The notes beneath the pieces were generated by a model, which saw only the letters and a list, made by a program, of their open reading frames with translations, ran no database searches and had not been told where the DNA came from. DNA of 64,000 bases from Brockia lithotrophica. GTDB lineage: Bacteria; Bacillota; Bacilli; Thermicanales; DSM-22653. The stretch's first letter is position 1. Each line of letters begins with the position of its first letter. Shown here one piece after another: positions 45,254-53,112 of the stretch. Both the position numbers and the translations under genes were made by a program. The stretch is from contig NZ_RBIJ01000001.1 of assembly GCF_003633725.1 (NCBI RefSeq), positions 124,001 through 188,000 on the forward strand. The letters run 5' to 3'.

Positions 45254-47086
45254 TCACGCTCCTGCTCCGGCGTGAAGCTTGAATTCAAGCCGCTGGGCGA
45301 ATTCCTCTTTCTTTCCTTCGTGCCAGTTCTGCACAGGGCGGTAGTAGCCGACGACGCGGCTGTAGACTTCCGTCTTCGCGCCGCAGTATGGGCAGGTGAA
45401 GTGTTCTCCGGAGAGGTATCCGTGGTTGGGGCAGATGCTGAAGGTCGGCGTAAGCGTGTAGTAGGGAATCGGGTAGCGTTCGGCGATGGTCTTTACGATT
45501 TTCTTTACGACGCGAATGTCAGAGACGGCTTCGCCGAGAAAGGCGTGGAATACCGTACCGCCCGTATACTTCGTCTGAAGGTCGGCCTGAAGGTCTAGGG
45601 CCGTAAAGAGGTCATCTGTAAAGTCCACGGGAAGCTGAGAAGAGTTTGTGTAGTAGGGCGTGGATTCTCCCGCCGTAAAGATTTCCGGCCAGCGCTCGCG
45701 GTCTAAGCGGGCGAGGCGGTAGGAGGCGCCTTCGGCGGGCGTCGCTTCGAGGTTGTAGAGGTGCCCCGTTTCTTCCTGGAAATCCGCGACGCGCTCGCGC
45801 ATGAAGTCAAGGACTTTATTGGCAAACTCCACGCCTTTTTTTGTGGCGATGTTCGTGCCGAGGAAGTTCACGAGGGCTTCGTTCATCCCCACGAGGCCAA
45901 TCGTGGAGAAGTGGTTGTTCCAGTAACTGCCGGAGCCGCCGAGGGAGAACGCGGCGAATGGGTCCGTGCCTACGACGAGTCCCTTTACGTTTCGCAGGTA
46001 GAACTTCGTGTACGGATAGAGCCCGGCTTCCGTCCACTCCTCGAGCTTCGCGCGCTTGATTTCCAAGCTTTCCTTGGCGATGCGCATAAGTTCTTCCAGT
46101 CGGGCGAAGAACTCTGCCTCGGATTTGGCGAGGTAGCCGATGCGCGGGAGGTTGATGGTCACCACGCCGATGGAGCCGGTGAGGGGATTGGCGCCGAAGA
46201 GCCCTCCCCCGCGCTTTTTGAGCTCGCGGTTGTCGAGGCGGAGGCGGCAGCACATGCTTCGCGCGTCTTCCGGGTTCATGTCCGAAGAGACGAAGTTGGA
46301 GAAGTAGGGAGTCCCGTACTTTGCCGTCATCTCCATGATCTTATCCACGACGGGCGAATCCCAGGGGAAGTCCTTGGTGACGTTGTACGTGGGGATGGGA
46401 AAGGTGAAAATCCGTCCTTGGGCGTCGCCTTCGAGCATGACCTCGGCAAAGGCCATGTTGAACATGTCCATCTCGCGCTGGAATTCCTTGTACGTGCGCT
46501 CCATGTACTCGCCGCCGATGATTACGGGCTCGTCTTTCATGTAGTCGGGGACGACTAGGTCGAGGGTGATGTTGGTGAAGGGCGTTTGAAAGCCCACCCG
46601 CGTGGGGACGTTGAGGTTGAAGATGAACTCCTGCATCGCCTGCTTCACTTCGTCGTAGGAAAGGCCGTCGTAGGCGATAAACGGCGCGAGGTATGTATCG
46701 AAGTTGGAGAACGCCTGCGCTCCGGCCGCCTCCCCCTGAAGCGTGTAGAAAAAGTTCACTACCTGAAGGAGCGCCGTGCGGAAGTGCTTGGGAGGCTTCG
46801 AGGAAATCTTTCCTTCCACGCCGGTGAAGCCCGTAAGGAGGAGGTCTTTAAGGTCCCAACCCATGCAGTAGACGGAAAGGCTTCCCAAGTCGTGGATGTG
46901 GAAATCCCCTTCTTCGTGCGCCTTCCGGATTTCCGGCGTGTACACCTCGTGGAGCCAGTACCACTTCACGACTTCCTGCGCGATGTGGTTGTTGAGCCCC
47001 TGTAGAGAGTAGTTCATGTTGCTGTTCTCGTGCACCCGCCAGTCGTTTTGGGTGAGGTAGTCTTCGACGAGCCGTTTGAGATCCAT
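45254..47086 (-). CDS. nrdD: Anaerobic (class III) ribonucleoside-triphosphate reductase NrdD
   Basis: Glycyl-radical enzyme (610 residues) reducing NTPs to dNTPs without oxygen. Key parts: HIHDLG near the N-terminus, NVPTRVGFQTPFTN, the cysteines MCCRLRLDN, a zinc site CPNHG...CPYCG, and the glycyl radical site RVVGYYRP with Gly580. The N-terminal ATP-cone of typical NrdD is absent; the ATG with GGGAGG eight nucleotides upstream supports this short form. It has its own promoter. nrdG follows downstream after the IS element. Confidence 0.96.
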   Translation of the reverse strand: MDLKRLVEDYLTQNDWRVHENSNMNYSLQGLNNHIAQEVVKWYWLHEVYTPEIRKAHEEGDFHIHDLGSLSVYCMGWDLKDLLLTGFTGVEGKISSKPPKHFRTALLQVVNFFYTLQGEAAGAQAFSNFDTYLAPFIAYDGLSYDEVKQAMQEFIFNLNVPTRVGFQTPFTNITLDLVVPDYMKDEPVIIGGEYMERTYKEFQREMDMFNMAFAEVMLEGDAQGRIFTFPIPTYNVTKDFPWDSPVVDKIMEMTAKYGTPYFSNFVSSDMNPEDARSMCCRLRLDNRELKKRGGGLFGANPLTGSIGVVTINLPRIGYLAKSEAEFFARLEELMRIAKESLEIKRAKLEEWTEAGLYPYTKFYLRNVKGLVVGTDPFAAFSLGGSGSYWNNHFSTIGLVGMNEALVNFLGTNIATKKGVEFANKVLDFMRERVADFQEETGHLYNLEATPAEGASYRLARLDRERWPEIFTAGESTPYYTNSSQLPVDFTDDLFTALDLQADLQTKYTGGTVFHAFLGEAVSDIRVVKKIVKTIAERYPIPYYTLTPTFSICPNHGYLSGEHFTCPYCGAKTEVYSRVVGYYRPVQNWHEGKKEEFAQRLEFKLHAGAGA

Positions 47087-47127
47087 GGGCCGAACCTCCC
47101 GCTCCTACATGTAGTGGCCTTACCCAA

Positions 47128-47156
47128 ATCATTCCCTATCCCTAGGGAAATGTCAA
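47128..47156 (-). promoter_or_regulatory. nrdD promoter with overlapping inverted repeat
   Basis: Minus strand TTGACA (47156-47151), 17 bp, AATGAT (47133-47128). The spacer holds an inverted repeat CATTCCCTA (47130-47138) / TAGGGAAATG (47143-47152) that spans from the -35 to the -10, a good position for a repressor. It does not match the NrdR box. Confidence 0.6.
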
Positions 47157-47199
47157 TCCCTTTCCGCAGGTTTGACACAAAAATAGGAAATTCGGCCAC

Positions 47200-47455
47200 T
47201 GGGTACGTTTTCCGGGACGCGGAGCGCGGCTTTTGCCATCGTTTTCACTATACGTATTGTAGAAACACGAACTACAATCACCCACGCATGAAACTTTTCA
47301 CGAACGCTTACAAACCCAGGACGACCAAGGGTTACGGCGTATGGTACTACGCCGATATTTCACGGTAGCACGAAGTTCCGCGTTTGGAGTTGAATTTTCT
47401 ATGACAAACTTGGAAAGAAGATTGCGTAGGACCCGTTCTAATCGGTAAGATACGG
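47200..47455 (+). promoter_or_regulatory. Divergent upstream region of the hydrogenase operon
   Basis: About 390 nt without a gene separate nrdD and the hydrogenase genes. Seen: TTGCCA-16 bp-TATTGT (47233-47260) overlapping an inverted repeat ATTGTAG (47256-47262) / CTACAAT (47272-47278); a second inverted repeat CGGCGTA/TACGCCG around 47336-47356; and TTGCGT-18 bp-TAAGAT (47422-47451). These are candidate promoters and operators for hydrogenase expression; none is proven. Confidence 0.4.
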
Positions 47456-47593
47456 GTGGAGGTTGGGATGGGGGTAAGGGTGTCATACTCTTCCGACGTA
47501 CGCGACGTAGCACGATCTCTGCGCCGCACTGTCAGCGCTTTCAGACGGCCCTCACCCAAGCGCAAAAAGACGCACGTAGGGGGGAACGGGAGC

Positions 47594-48694
47594 ATGCCGA
47601 CCGCTACGGGGCACAAGACGATCTACGAGGAAGCTTTGGAAGCCGGCCTCACGCGGCGCGACTTCCTTAAGCTCGCCTCGGCGATCACCCTCGCCCTGGG
47701 GCTCGACCTCAAGGAAATGCCCAAGGTCGTCCGGGCGATGGAGACGAAGGAACGCGTACCGGTGATCTGGCTGGAGTTCCAGAGCTGCAGCGGATGCGGG
47801 GAATCTTTCATTCGCTCCATGCAGCCGCGCATGGAAAAGGTCCTCTTCGATCTCATCTCCCTCGAGTACACGGAACTCATCATGGCAGGTGCCGGAAGCG
47901 CGGCGGAAGAACACCGCAAGAAGATCATGGCCGAATACCCCGGGAAGTACGTCCTCGTCGTCGAGGGAAGCGTCCCGGCGCCGGAGTACCTCTTCATCGG
48001 CGGGCATTCCGCGTACGACATCCTCCGGGAGACCGCGGAAAAGGCGATGGCCGTCGTCTCCTTCGGAAGCTGCTCGTCCTGGGGCGGGATTCCCGCGGCC
48101 AAGCCAAACCCGACAGGGGCCAAGGCGGCCGCCGATCTCGTAAAGGGGAAGCCTGTGATCCGCATCCCGGGCTGCCCGCCGATCGCGGAAGTCATGACGA
48201 ACACGATCGCCCACATCGTGATCTTTGGCCAAATCCCCGAACTCGACGAGCTCGGTCGGCCCAAGGAATTCTTCCGTCACCGCCTGCACGACAAGTGCCA
48301 GCGCCGCGCGTATTTCGACGCTGGGCTCTTTGCCGAGTCGTTCGACGACGAAGGGGCGCGGCAAGGGTACTGCCTGTACAAGCTCGGATGCCGGGGTCCG
48401 ACGACGTACAACGCCTGCGCGGAACTCCGCTGGAACGGCGGCCTCTCCTGGCCCGTACAGTCTGGCCACCCGTGCATCGGTTGTTCGGAGCCCAACTTCT
48501 GGGACCAGGGTCCTTTCTACGAGCGGCTGGCGATGATTCCGGGCACGCAGACGACGGTAAACCCCGAAAAGGTAGGCGCAATCCTTACGGGTGTCGTCGT
48601 TGCGGGCATCGCCGCCCACGCTGCGGCTACCGTCGTGCTCCGCGGGCGGATTGCGAAGCACGAAAAGGCCGAAACGGCCGCCAAGGAAGAGTAA
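47594..48694 (+). CDS. hyaA: NiFe hydrogenase (group 1) small subunit
   Basis: 366-residue electron-transfer subunit of a membrane-bound uptake hydrogenase. Twin-arginine signal TRRDFLK (Arg21-Arg22) before a hydrophobic stretch shows Tat export together with the large subunit. Iron-sulfur ligands: CSGCGES (65, 68), FGSCSSWGG and IPGCPP for the proximal cluster; HDKC, YCLYKLGC, NACAEL, HPCIGC for distal and medial clusters. A C-terminal membrane helix (about 325-345) anchors it. The ATG at 47594 with GGGGGGAACGGGAG is preferred over the upstream open frame. First gene of the hydrogenase locus. Confidence 0.95.
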   Translation: MPTATGHKTIYEEALEAGLTRRDFLKLASAITLALGLDLKEMPKVVRAMETKERVPVIWLEFQSCSGCGESFIRSMQPRMEKVLFDLISLEYTELIMAGAGSAAEEHRKKIMAEYPGKYVLVVEGSVPAPEYLFIGGHSAYDILRETAEKAMAVVSFGSCSSWGGIPAAKPNPTGAKAAADLVKGKPVIRIPGCPPIAEVMTNTIAHIVIFGQIPELDELGRPKEFFRHRLHDKCQRRAYFDAGLFAESFDDEGARQGYCLYKLGCRGPTTYNACAELRWNGGLSWPVQSGHPCIGCSEPNFWDQGPFYERLAMIPGTQTTVNPEKVGAILTGVVVAGIAAHAAATVVLRGRIAKHEKAETAAKEE

Positions 48695-48729
48695 ACCAAA
48701 CGACCGCGAGAAAGACGGGGTGAGAGAGA

Positions 48730-50499
48730 ATGGCCAACCGCTTGGTCGTCGACCCGATCACGCGCATCGAGGGACACCTCAGAATCGAGGCCGAACTCGA
48801 CGGGAGTGGAAGGATTTCCAAGGCCTACAGCTCCGGCACGGCCGTGCGCGGGATCGAGCTCATCGTCCAGGGGCGTGACCCGCGCGACCTGTGGGCCTTC
48901 ACGCAGCGCATCTGCGGCGTTTGCACCACGGTGCACGCGCTGGCGTCGGTCCGCGCAGTGGAAAACGCTCTGGGCATCAAAATTCCGCTCAACGCCAACC
49001 TGATCCGCAACATCATGTACGGGGCGCAGATGGCCCACGACCACACGGTGCACTTCTACCAGCTGCACGCCCTCGACTGGGTGAACGTCGTATCCGCAGC
49101 CCAGGCCGACCCGGTGAAAGCGAGCGAGATCGCCCAGAACTACGCTCCGTGGTCGAACTGGCCGAAGACTTCGCCCGCCTACTTCAAGGACATTCTCGCC
49201 AAGCTCAAGAAGGTCATCGACAGCGGGCAGTTGGGGATCTTCGCCACGGGGTACTGGAACCACCCCGCGTACGTGCTTCCGCCGGAGATCAACCTCATCG
49301 CCGTTGCCCACTACCTGGAGGCCCTCGACTGGCAGCGCGAAGTCGTCCGCATCCACACGATCTTCGGCGGCCGCAACCCGCACCCCAACTACGTGGTAGG
49401 CGGCGTACCGTGGCCCATCGACCTGAACAGCGACAACGCCCTGAACACCTCCCGCCTCACGGAAGTCGGCCGCCAGCTCGACATGGCCATCGAATTCGTA
49501 AACAACGTGTACTACGCGGATGCCATCCTCCTCGCGGCGGCTTACCGCGACTGGAGGTACGGGGGCGGGCTCAAGAACTACATCTCGTACGGGGACATGC
49601 CGCCGAACGACATCGACGACGTGGCGTCCTACCGCTTCCCGCGGGGTGCGGTGCTCGACTTCAACTTGAACGAAGTTCACCCCGTGGACATGGTCGACCC
49701 GAAGCAGATTCAGGAGTTCGTCGACCACTCCTGGTACACGTACGACGGCAAGGAGAAGCCCGGATACGGAAAGCACCCGTTTGAAGGAGAGACGAACCTC
49801 CACTTCACCGGCCCCAAGCCTCCCTTCGAGTACCTGAACGTCGAAGGGAAGTACTCGTGGGTGAAGGCGCCGCGCTGGGAAGAAAAGCCCATGGAGGTCG
49901 GGCCGCTGGCGCGGATGATCGTGGGGTACGCGGCGAAGAACGAAGTCATCCGGGGGACGGTAGACGAAGCGCTCGCCCGCGTAAACGAGACGATCAAGGC
50001 GCTCGGCGGGACGGACACGGTGGACATCCACTGGATGCACTCCGCCATCGGCCGCACCCTCGCCCGCGCCCTCGACGCCAAGATCGCCCTCCAGTACGCC
50101 AAGGAAGACTTCGACCGCTTGCTCGCGAACATCAAGGCGGGCGACTGGTCGACCTTTAACGGCAAGAAGTGGGATCCGTCTACTTGGCCCAAGGAGGCTA
50201 AGGGCGTCGGGTACACGGAGGCCCCGCGCGGCGCGCTCGGCCACTGGGTGATCATCAAGGACGGGAAGGTCGAGCGGTTCCAGGCCGTCGTGCCGACGAC
50301 GTGGAACGCTTCGCCGCGGGATGCGCTCGAAAACGTGGGTGCATACGAGGCCTCCCTCGTCGGAACCCCCATCCACAAGGCGGACGAACCGGTGGAGATC
50401 CTCCGGATCATCCACTCCTTCGACCCGTGCATGGCGTGTGCCGTGCACCTCACGGACCTCACGACCAACCAAACCCTCGAGTTCTTCCTCGACATGTAA
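48730..50499 (+). CDS. hyaB: NiFe hydrogenase (group 1) large subunit
   Basis: 589-residue catalytic subunit holding the NiFe(CN)2CO site. N-terminal L1 motif RICGVC (Cys62, Cys65) and C-terminal L2 motif DPCMACAVH (Cys567, Cys570, His573). Sixteen residues follow the L2 histidine and form the peptide removed by the endoprotease encoded downstream. It oxidises H2 on the outer face of the membrane with HyaA and the cytochrome b. ATG start 35 nt after hyaA. Confidence 0.97.
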   Translation: MANRLVVDPITRIEGHLRIEAELDGSGRISKAYSSGTAVRGIELIVQGRDPRDLWAFTQRICGVCTTVHALASVRAVENALGIKIPLNANLIRNIMYGAQMAHDHTVHFYQLHALDWVNVVSAAQADPVKASEIAQNYAPWSNWPKTSPAYFKDILAKLKKVIDSGQLGIFATGYWNHPAYVLPPEINLIAVAHYLEALDWQREVVRIHTIFGGRNPHPNYVVGGVPWPIDLNSDNALNTSRLTEVGRQLDMAIEFVNNVYYADAILLAAAYRDWRYGGGLKNYISYGDMPPNDIDDVASYRFPRGAVLDFNLNEVHPVDMVDPKQIQEFVDHSWYTYDGKEKPGYGKHPFEGETNLHFTGPKPPFEYLNVEGKYSWVKAPRWEEKPMEVGPLARMIVGYAAKNEVIRGTVDEALARVNETIKALGGTDTVDIHWMHSAIGRTLARALDAKIALQYAKEDFDRLLANIKAGDWSTFNGKKWDPSTWPKEAKGVGYTEAPRGALGHWVIIKDGKVERFQAVVPTTWNASPRDALENVGAYEASLVGTPIHKADEPVEILRIIHSFDPCMACAVHLTDLTTNQTLEFFLDM

Positions 50500-50534
50500 G
50501 GTTTCCGAACGGTCCGGCCCTCTCGCGCGCCGCA

Positions 50535-50576
50535 GGGGGAACTCCCGAAGGCGCGATGCACCCTGGGGGTTCCCCC
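50535..50576 (+). other. Intergenic hairpin between hydrogenase large subunit and cytochrome b genes
   Basis: GGGGGAAC (50535-50542) pairs perfectly with GTTCCCCC (50569-50576) over a 26-nt loop, with GC clamps outside. No T-run follows. It may protect the hyaAB mRNA and set lower expression of the downstream genes. Confidence 0.45.
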
Positions 50577-50625
50577 GCGGGAGGGTTTGGCGGATATGGA
50601 ATTTGTGGAGAGGGGAGGCGAGCAC

Positions 50626-51408
50626 ATGGCGCGGACGTCGGGAGGGAGCGGATCCGCGCAGGTAGCCGCCCCGAGTGGGAAGCTCGTCGACCGCGTCCCC
50701 AAGGTGGAACGCGTGTCGCCCGGTACGGTCAAGGTTTACGTCTGGGAGCTCCCCGTTCGGGTGTGGCACTGGGTCAACGCTCTGGCGATTTTCACGCTCT
50801 TCGTGACCGGCGTGTACATCGGCAATCCGTTCGTCCAGCCCATCCCCATCGAGGCTACGGAAGCGTCGAACTTCTTCATGGGGTGGGCGCGGGACATCCA
50901 CTTCATCACGGCGTTCATCTTCACCCTGGGATGGATTGGCCGGTTGTACTGGCTCATCTGGGGGAACCGCTACGCAGCTGAGCATCCGTTTAGGAAAGAC
51001 TTCTGGAAGGGCATGTGGGAGACCCTCAAGTTCTACCTGTTCCTGCCAAACAAAAAGCAGCACTACGTGGGGCACAACCCCTTGGCGATGTTTAGTTACT
51101 GGCTCCTGGGGATCATGTCCCTTATAATGGTGCTGACGGGGTTCTACATGCTCTTTGAACCGCAACCCGAGAGCTTCTGGGGTAAGCTCTTCGCCTGGGT
51201 GCCGTGGATCTTCGGGCCGAGCTTCATGGTTCGGTCGTGGCACCGCATCGTCGCCTGGCTCATCATGATCTTTGTAGTCGTCCACGTGTACATGGCCATC
51301 CGCGACGATGTCCTCGAGAAGAGCGGGACGTTGAGCTCCATCTTTACGGGCTACAAGGTCGCCCCCGAAGAAGCCGTGCGGGAAGAACTCGCCAAGAAGA
51401 GCGACTGA
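50626..51408 (+). CDS. hyaC: NiFe hydrogenase b-type cytochrome subunit
   Basis: 260-residue membrane cytochrome b (HyaC/HupC type) carrying electrons from HyaA to menaquinone. Four main hydrophobic helices; candidate haem ligands are the histidines in VWHWVNAL, DIHFITAF, and SWHRIVAWLIMIFVVVHVYMA. The frame is open from 50587, but the ATG at 50626 with AGGGGAGG seven nucleotides upstream is preferred. A cytoplasmic N-terminus of about 45 residues is longer than in E. coli HyaC. Confidence 0.93.
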   Translation: MARTSGGSGSAQVAAPSGKLVDRVPKVERVSPGTVKVYVWELPVRVWHWVNALAIFTLFVTGVYIGNPFVQPIPIEATEASNFFMGWARDIHFITAFIFTLGWIGRLYWLIWGNRYAAEHPFRKDFWKGMWETLKFYLFLPNKKQHYVGHNPLAMFSYWLLGIMSLIMVLTGFYMLFEPQPESFWGKLFAWVPWIFGPSFMVRSWHRIVAWLIMIFVVVHVYMAIRDDVLEKSGTLSSIFTGYKVAPEEAVREELAKKSD

Positions 51409-51491
51409 TCGCCTCGAAGGTTCGCCGGTTCTTCGAGGCGGTTCCGGCAGGGGGACCTGCCGTCTGAGGGATTTGAAAAGATGCGGAAGCA

Positions 51492-51527
51492 GCGCCGCGG
51501 GGGCTACGCGGGCCTCGCGGCGCTTTT
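51492..51527 (+). terminator. Terminator-like hairpin after hyaC
   Basis: GCGCCGCG (51492-51499) pairs with CGCGGCGC (51516-51523), with an inner GGGC/GCCC-like stem, followed by TTTT. It lies between hyaC and the maturation protease gene and would reduce transcription of the accessory genes. Confidence 0.6.
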
Positions 51528-51557
51528 CATCGCCGGCTAGTTCGGGGGGATGCTCCT

Positions 51558-52097
51558 GTGCACATCACCGTGCTGGGGCTGGGGAACACGCTTTTCAGCG
51601 ACGAAGGGGTGGGGATGCACGTCCTCCCGCTTCTGGAAGAGGCGCTTCGTGCCGCGTACGGCAAACGCAAGGACCTCACCGTCGACATCGTCGAAGGGGG
51701 AACGGACGGCCTTCGGCTCATCGTTCCCGTCGAAGATGCGGAAAACTTGATCGTCGTCGACGCCGTCGAAGCCAAAAAGCCGCCCGGTACCGTGCTCGTG
51801 ATCGAAGGCGAGGAAAACATCCCTGTGTACTACGGGGTGCGCCTCTCCGCCCACGAGATTGGACTTCCGGAGATCCTCTTTGGTGCCAAGATTCGTGGCC
51901 GACTTCCCAAGCGCGTGGCCCTTGTGGGCGTTCAGCCGGCCTCCTTGGAAGTAGGTCTCGAACTTACGGACACCGTTCGGGCGAAGCTGCCCGAGGTCGT
52001 CGAAGCCGTCCTCGGCCTGGTGGAAAAATGGGTACGGGAGGAACTCGGGGAGGAATCCGCCGAGCGGGCGAAGGAAGACATACACCCTCCCTCTTAA
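51558..52097 (+). CDS. hyaD: Hydrogenase maturation endopeptidase (HyaD/HybD family)
   Basis: 179-residue protease that clips the C-terminal peptide of the large subunit after Ni insertion. N-terminal GLGNTLFSDEGVG carries the first metal-sensing acidic residue; others lie in IVEGGTDGLRL and VVDAVEAKKPPG, with the third ligand His in SAHEIGLPEIL. GTG start after GGGGGG. The C-terminal 20 residues are a charged extension. Confidence 0.93.
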   Translation: MHITVLGLGNTLFSDEGVGMHVLPLLEEALRAAYGKRKDLTVDIVEGGTDGLRLIVPVEDAENLIVVDAVEAKKPPGTVLVIEGEENIPVYYGVRLSAHEIGLPEILFGAKIRGRLPKRVALVGVQPASLEVGLELTDTVRAKLPEVVEAVLGLVEKWVREELGEESAERAKEDIHPPS

Positions 52098-52170
52098 AGA
52101 CGGGCGGAAGGACCGTTACCTCCCGACGTCCGGGGGCGGCAGAGGACCGCGGCTCGGAAGGGAAGTGGAC

Positions 52171-52317
52171 GGTCTTTCGTCCGCGTAAGGGAACCCGAGC
52201 CGCCGCCTCGACCGGCGGCATGCCGTACGGCAAGTCTTTGCCCGCGGCGGGAAACCTAGCAGCGCGCCACTCGGGATCCAGCACGTCGTGGCAGGTCTTT
52301 GCCCGCAGAGGGGAACC
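52171..52317 (+). repeat. Three direct repeats with 61-62 nt period
   Basis: Copies at 52171-52195, 52233-52256 and 52294-52317 share RGTCTTTGCCCGC followed by 3-5 variable bases and GGGRAACC; copy 1 has one extra base and CGT for GC. The two later copies are also preceded by GGCA. The 36-37 nt between copies differ in sequence. They lie in the 238-nt non-coding gap between hyaD and the zinc-ribbon gene. No cas gene is in the window. Could be a degenerate CRISPR-like array, an RNA element or regulator sites. Confidence 0.6.
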
Positions 52318-52335
52318 CCTCGGGGGGTGAGAACG

Positions 52336-52764
52336 GTGGAGCGGCGGGAGTTTTGGAAGAGCCTCAAGGAAGAGCTTTTCGGGTTTGTACGGGAGGTTGC
52401 CGCCCCTCTAGCGGAAGAGTACGCCGAGCGCCTCGAAGAGGTTTCGGAGGCGGTAGAAGGTGTGCTCTGGTTTCCCGTACGCGTTCGGAATCTCGAGCCG
52501 GGGGAAGCCGAGCTCGTCTTTGCTGGAAACGACGCCTTCTTCGTCGTCAAAGATCGGGATGGGAACGAACGCGCGCTCCGGAACCGCTGCCCCACGTGCG
52601 GCGGACTCCTCACCCACATCCCCTACGCCCGTGCACTTCGCTGCCTGCGTTGTCGGACGGAATACCGTATACTAGACAACGGGGGAACCCTCGCGCCTCT
52701 TTGGGTGCGCTTTCGTCGGGACGACGAGGGGGCCCGCATTGGGGTGAAGGTCGATGAGCCATGA
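52336..52764 (+). CDS. Hydrogenase-locus zinc-ribbon protein, unknown function
   Basis: About 142 residues. An N-terminal amphipathic helical half (REFWKSLKEELFGFVREVAAPLAEEYAERL) precedes a C-terminal domain with CPTC and CLRC pairs (NRCPTCGGLLTHIPYARALRCLRC), a zinc ribbon or rubredoxin-like knuckle, and no CxH Rieske motif. GTG start with GGGGGGTGAG upstream. It ends inside the hypA start (11-nt overlap), so it is translated with the nickel-insertion genes. A role as assembly chaperone or electron carrier for the hydrogenase is inferred only from position. Confidence 0.75.
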   Translation: MERREFWKSLKEELFGFVREVAAPLAEEYAERLEEVSEAVEGVLWFPVRVRNLEPGEAELVFAGNDAFFVVKDRDGNERALRNRCPTCGGLLTHIPYARALRCLRCRTEYRILDNGGTLAPLWVRFRRDDEGARIGVKVDEP

Positions 52765-53107
52765 GGTCGCACTCATGGGCGACATTCTCAACCTCATCGC
52801 CGAGGACATGAAGGTTCGGGGGCTCAGCAAGGTGCTCAAGATCGAACTCATCGTCGGCGATCTGTCCAATGCCATGCCGGACGCCCTCGAGATGGCCTTC
52901 GAGATCCACAAGGCGATGAAGTCGCCCATCCTGGACGAGTCTTCCGAGCTCGTGATCATCCGCGAGGAAGCGCGGGCGAAGTGCGTCTTTTGCGGGCACG
53001 AGTACACCCCGGACAACCGCGTCGCCCTCTGCCCGAACTGCGGCATGCCGGGCGGCAAGATCATCTCCGGGGAAACCCTCAAAGTTCTCTCCTACGAAGG
53101 GAGTTGA
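52754..53107 (+). CDS. hypA: Hydrogenase nickel-insertion protein HypA
   Basis: 117-residue nickel chaperone working with HypB. Zinc site CVFC and CPNC in the C-terminal half; the conserved VGDLSNAMPDALEMAFE helix region is present. The nickel site at the N-terminus reads MSHEV instead of MHE; removal of Met would leave Ser-His-Glu, restoring His at position 2. ATG start overlaps the previous gene. Confidence 0.93.
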   Translation: MSHEVALMGDILNLIAEDMKVRGLSKVLKIELIVGDLSNAMPDALEMAFEIHKAMKSPILDESSELVIIREEARAKCVFCGHEYTPDNRVALCPNCGMPGGKIISGETLKVLSYEGS

Positions 53108-53112
53108 TCGGA

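Noticed and set aside
51481-51540. Short frame of 19 codons after hyaC
   Set aside because: It lies within the terminator-like hairpin and has no good ribosome site; explained by the hairpin sequence.
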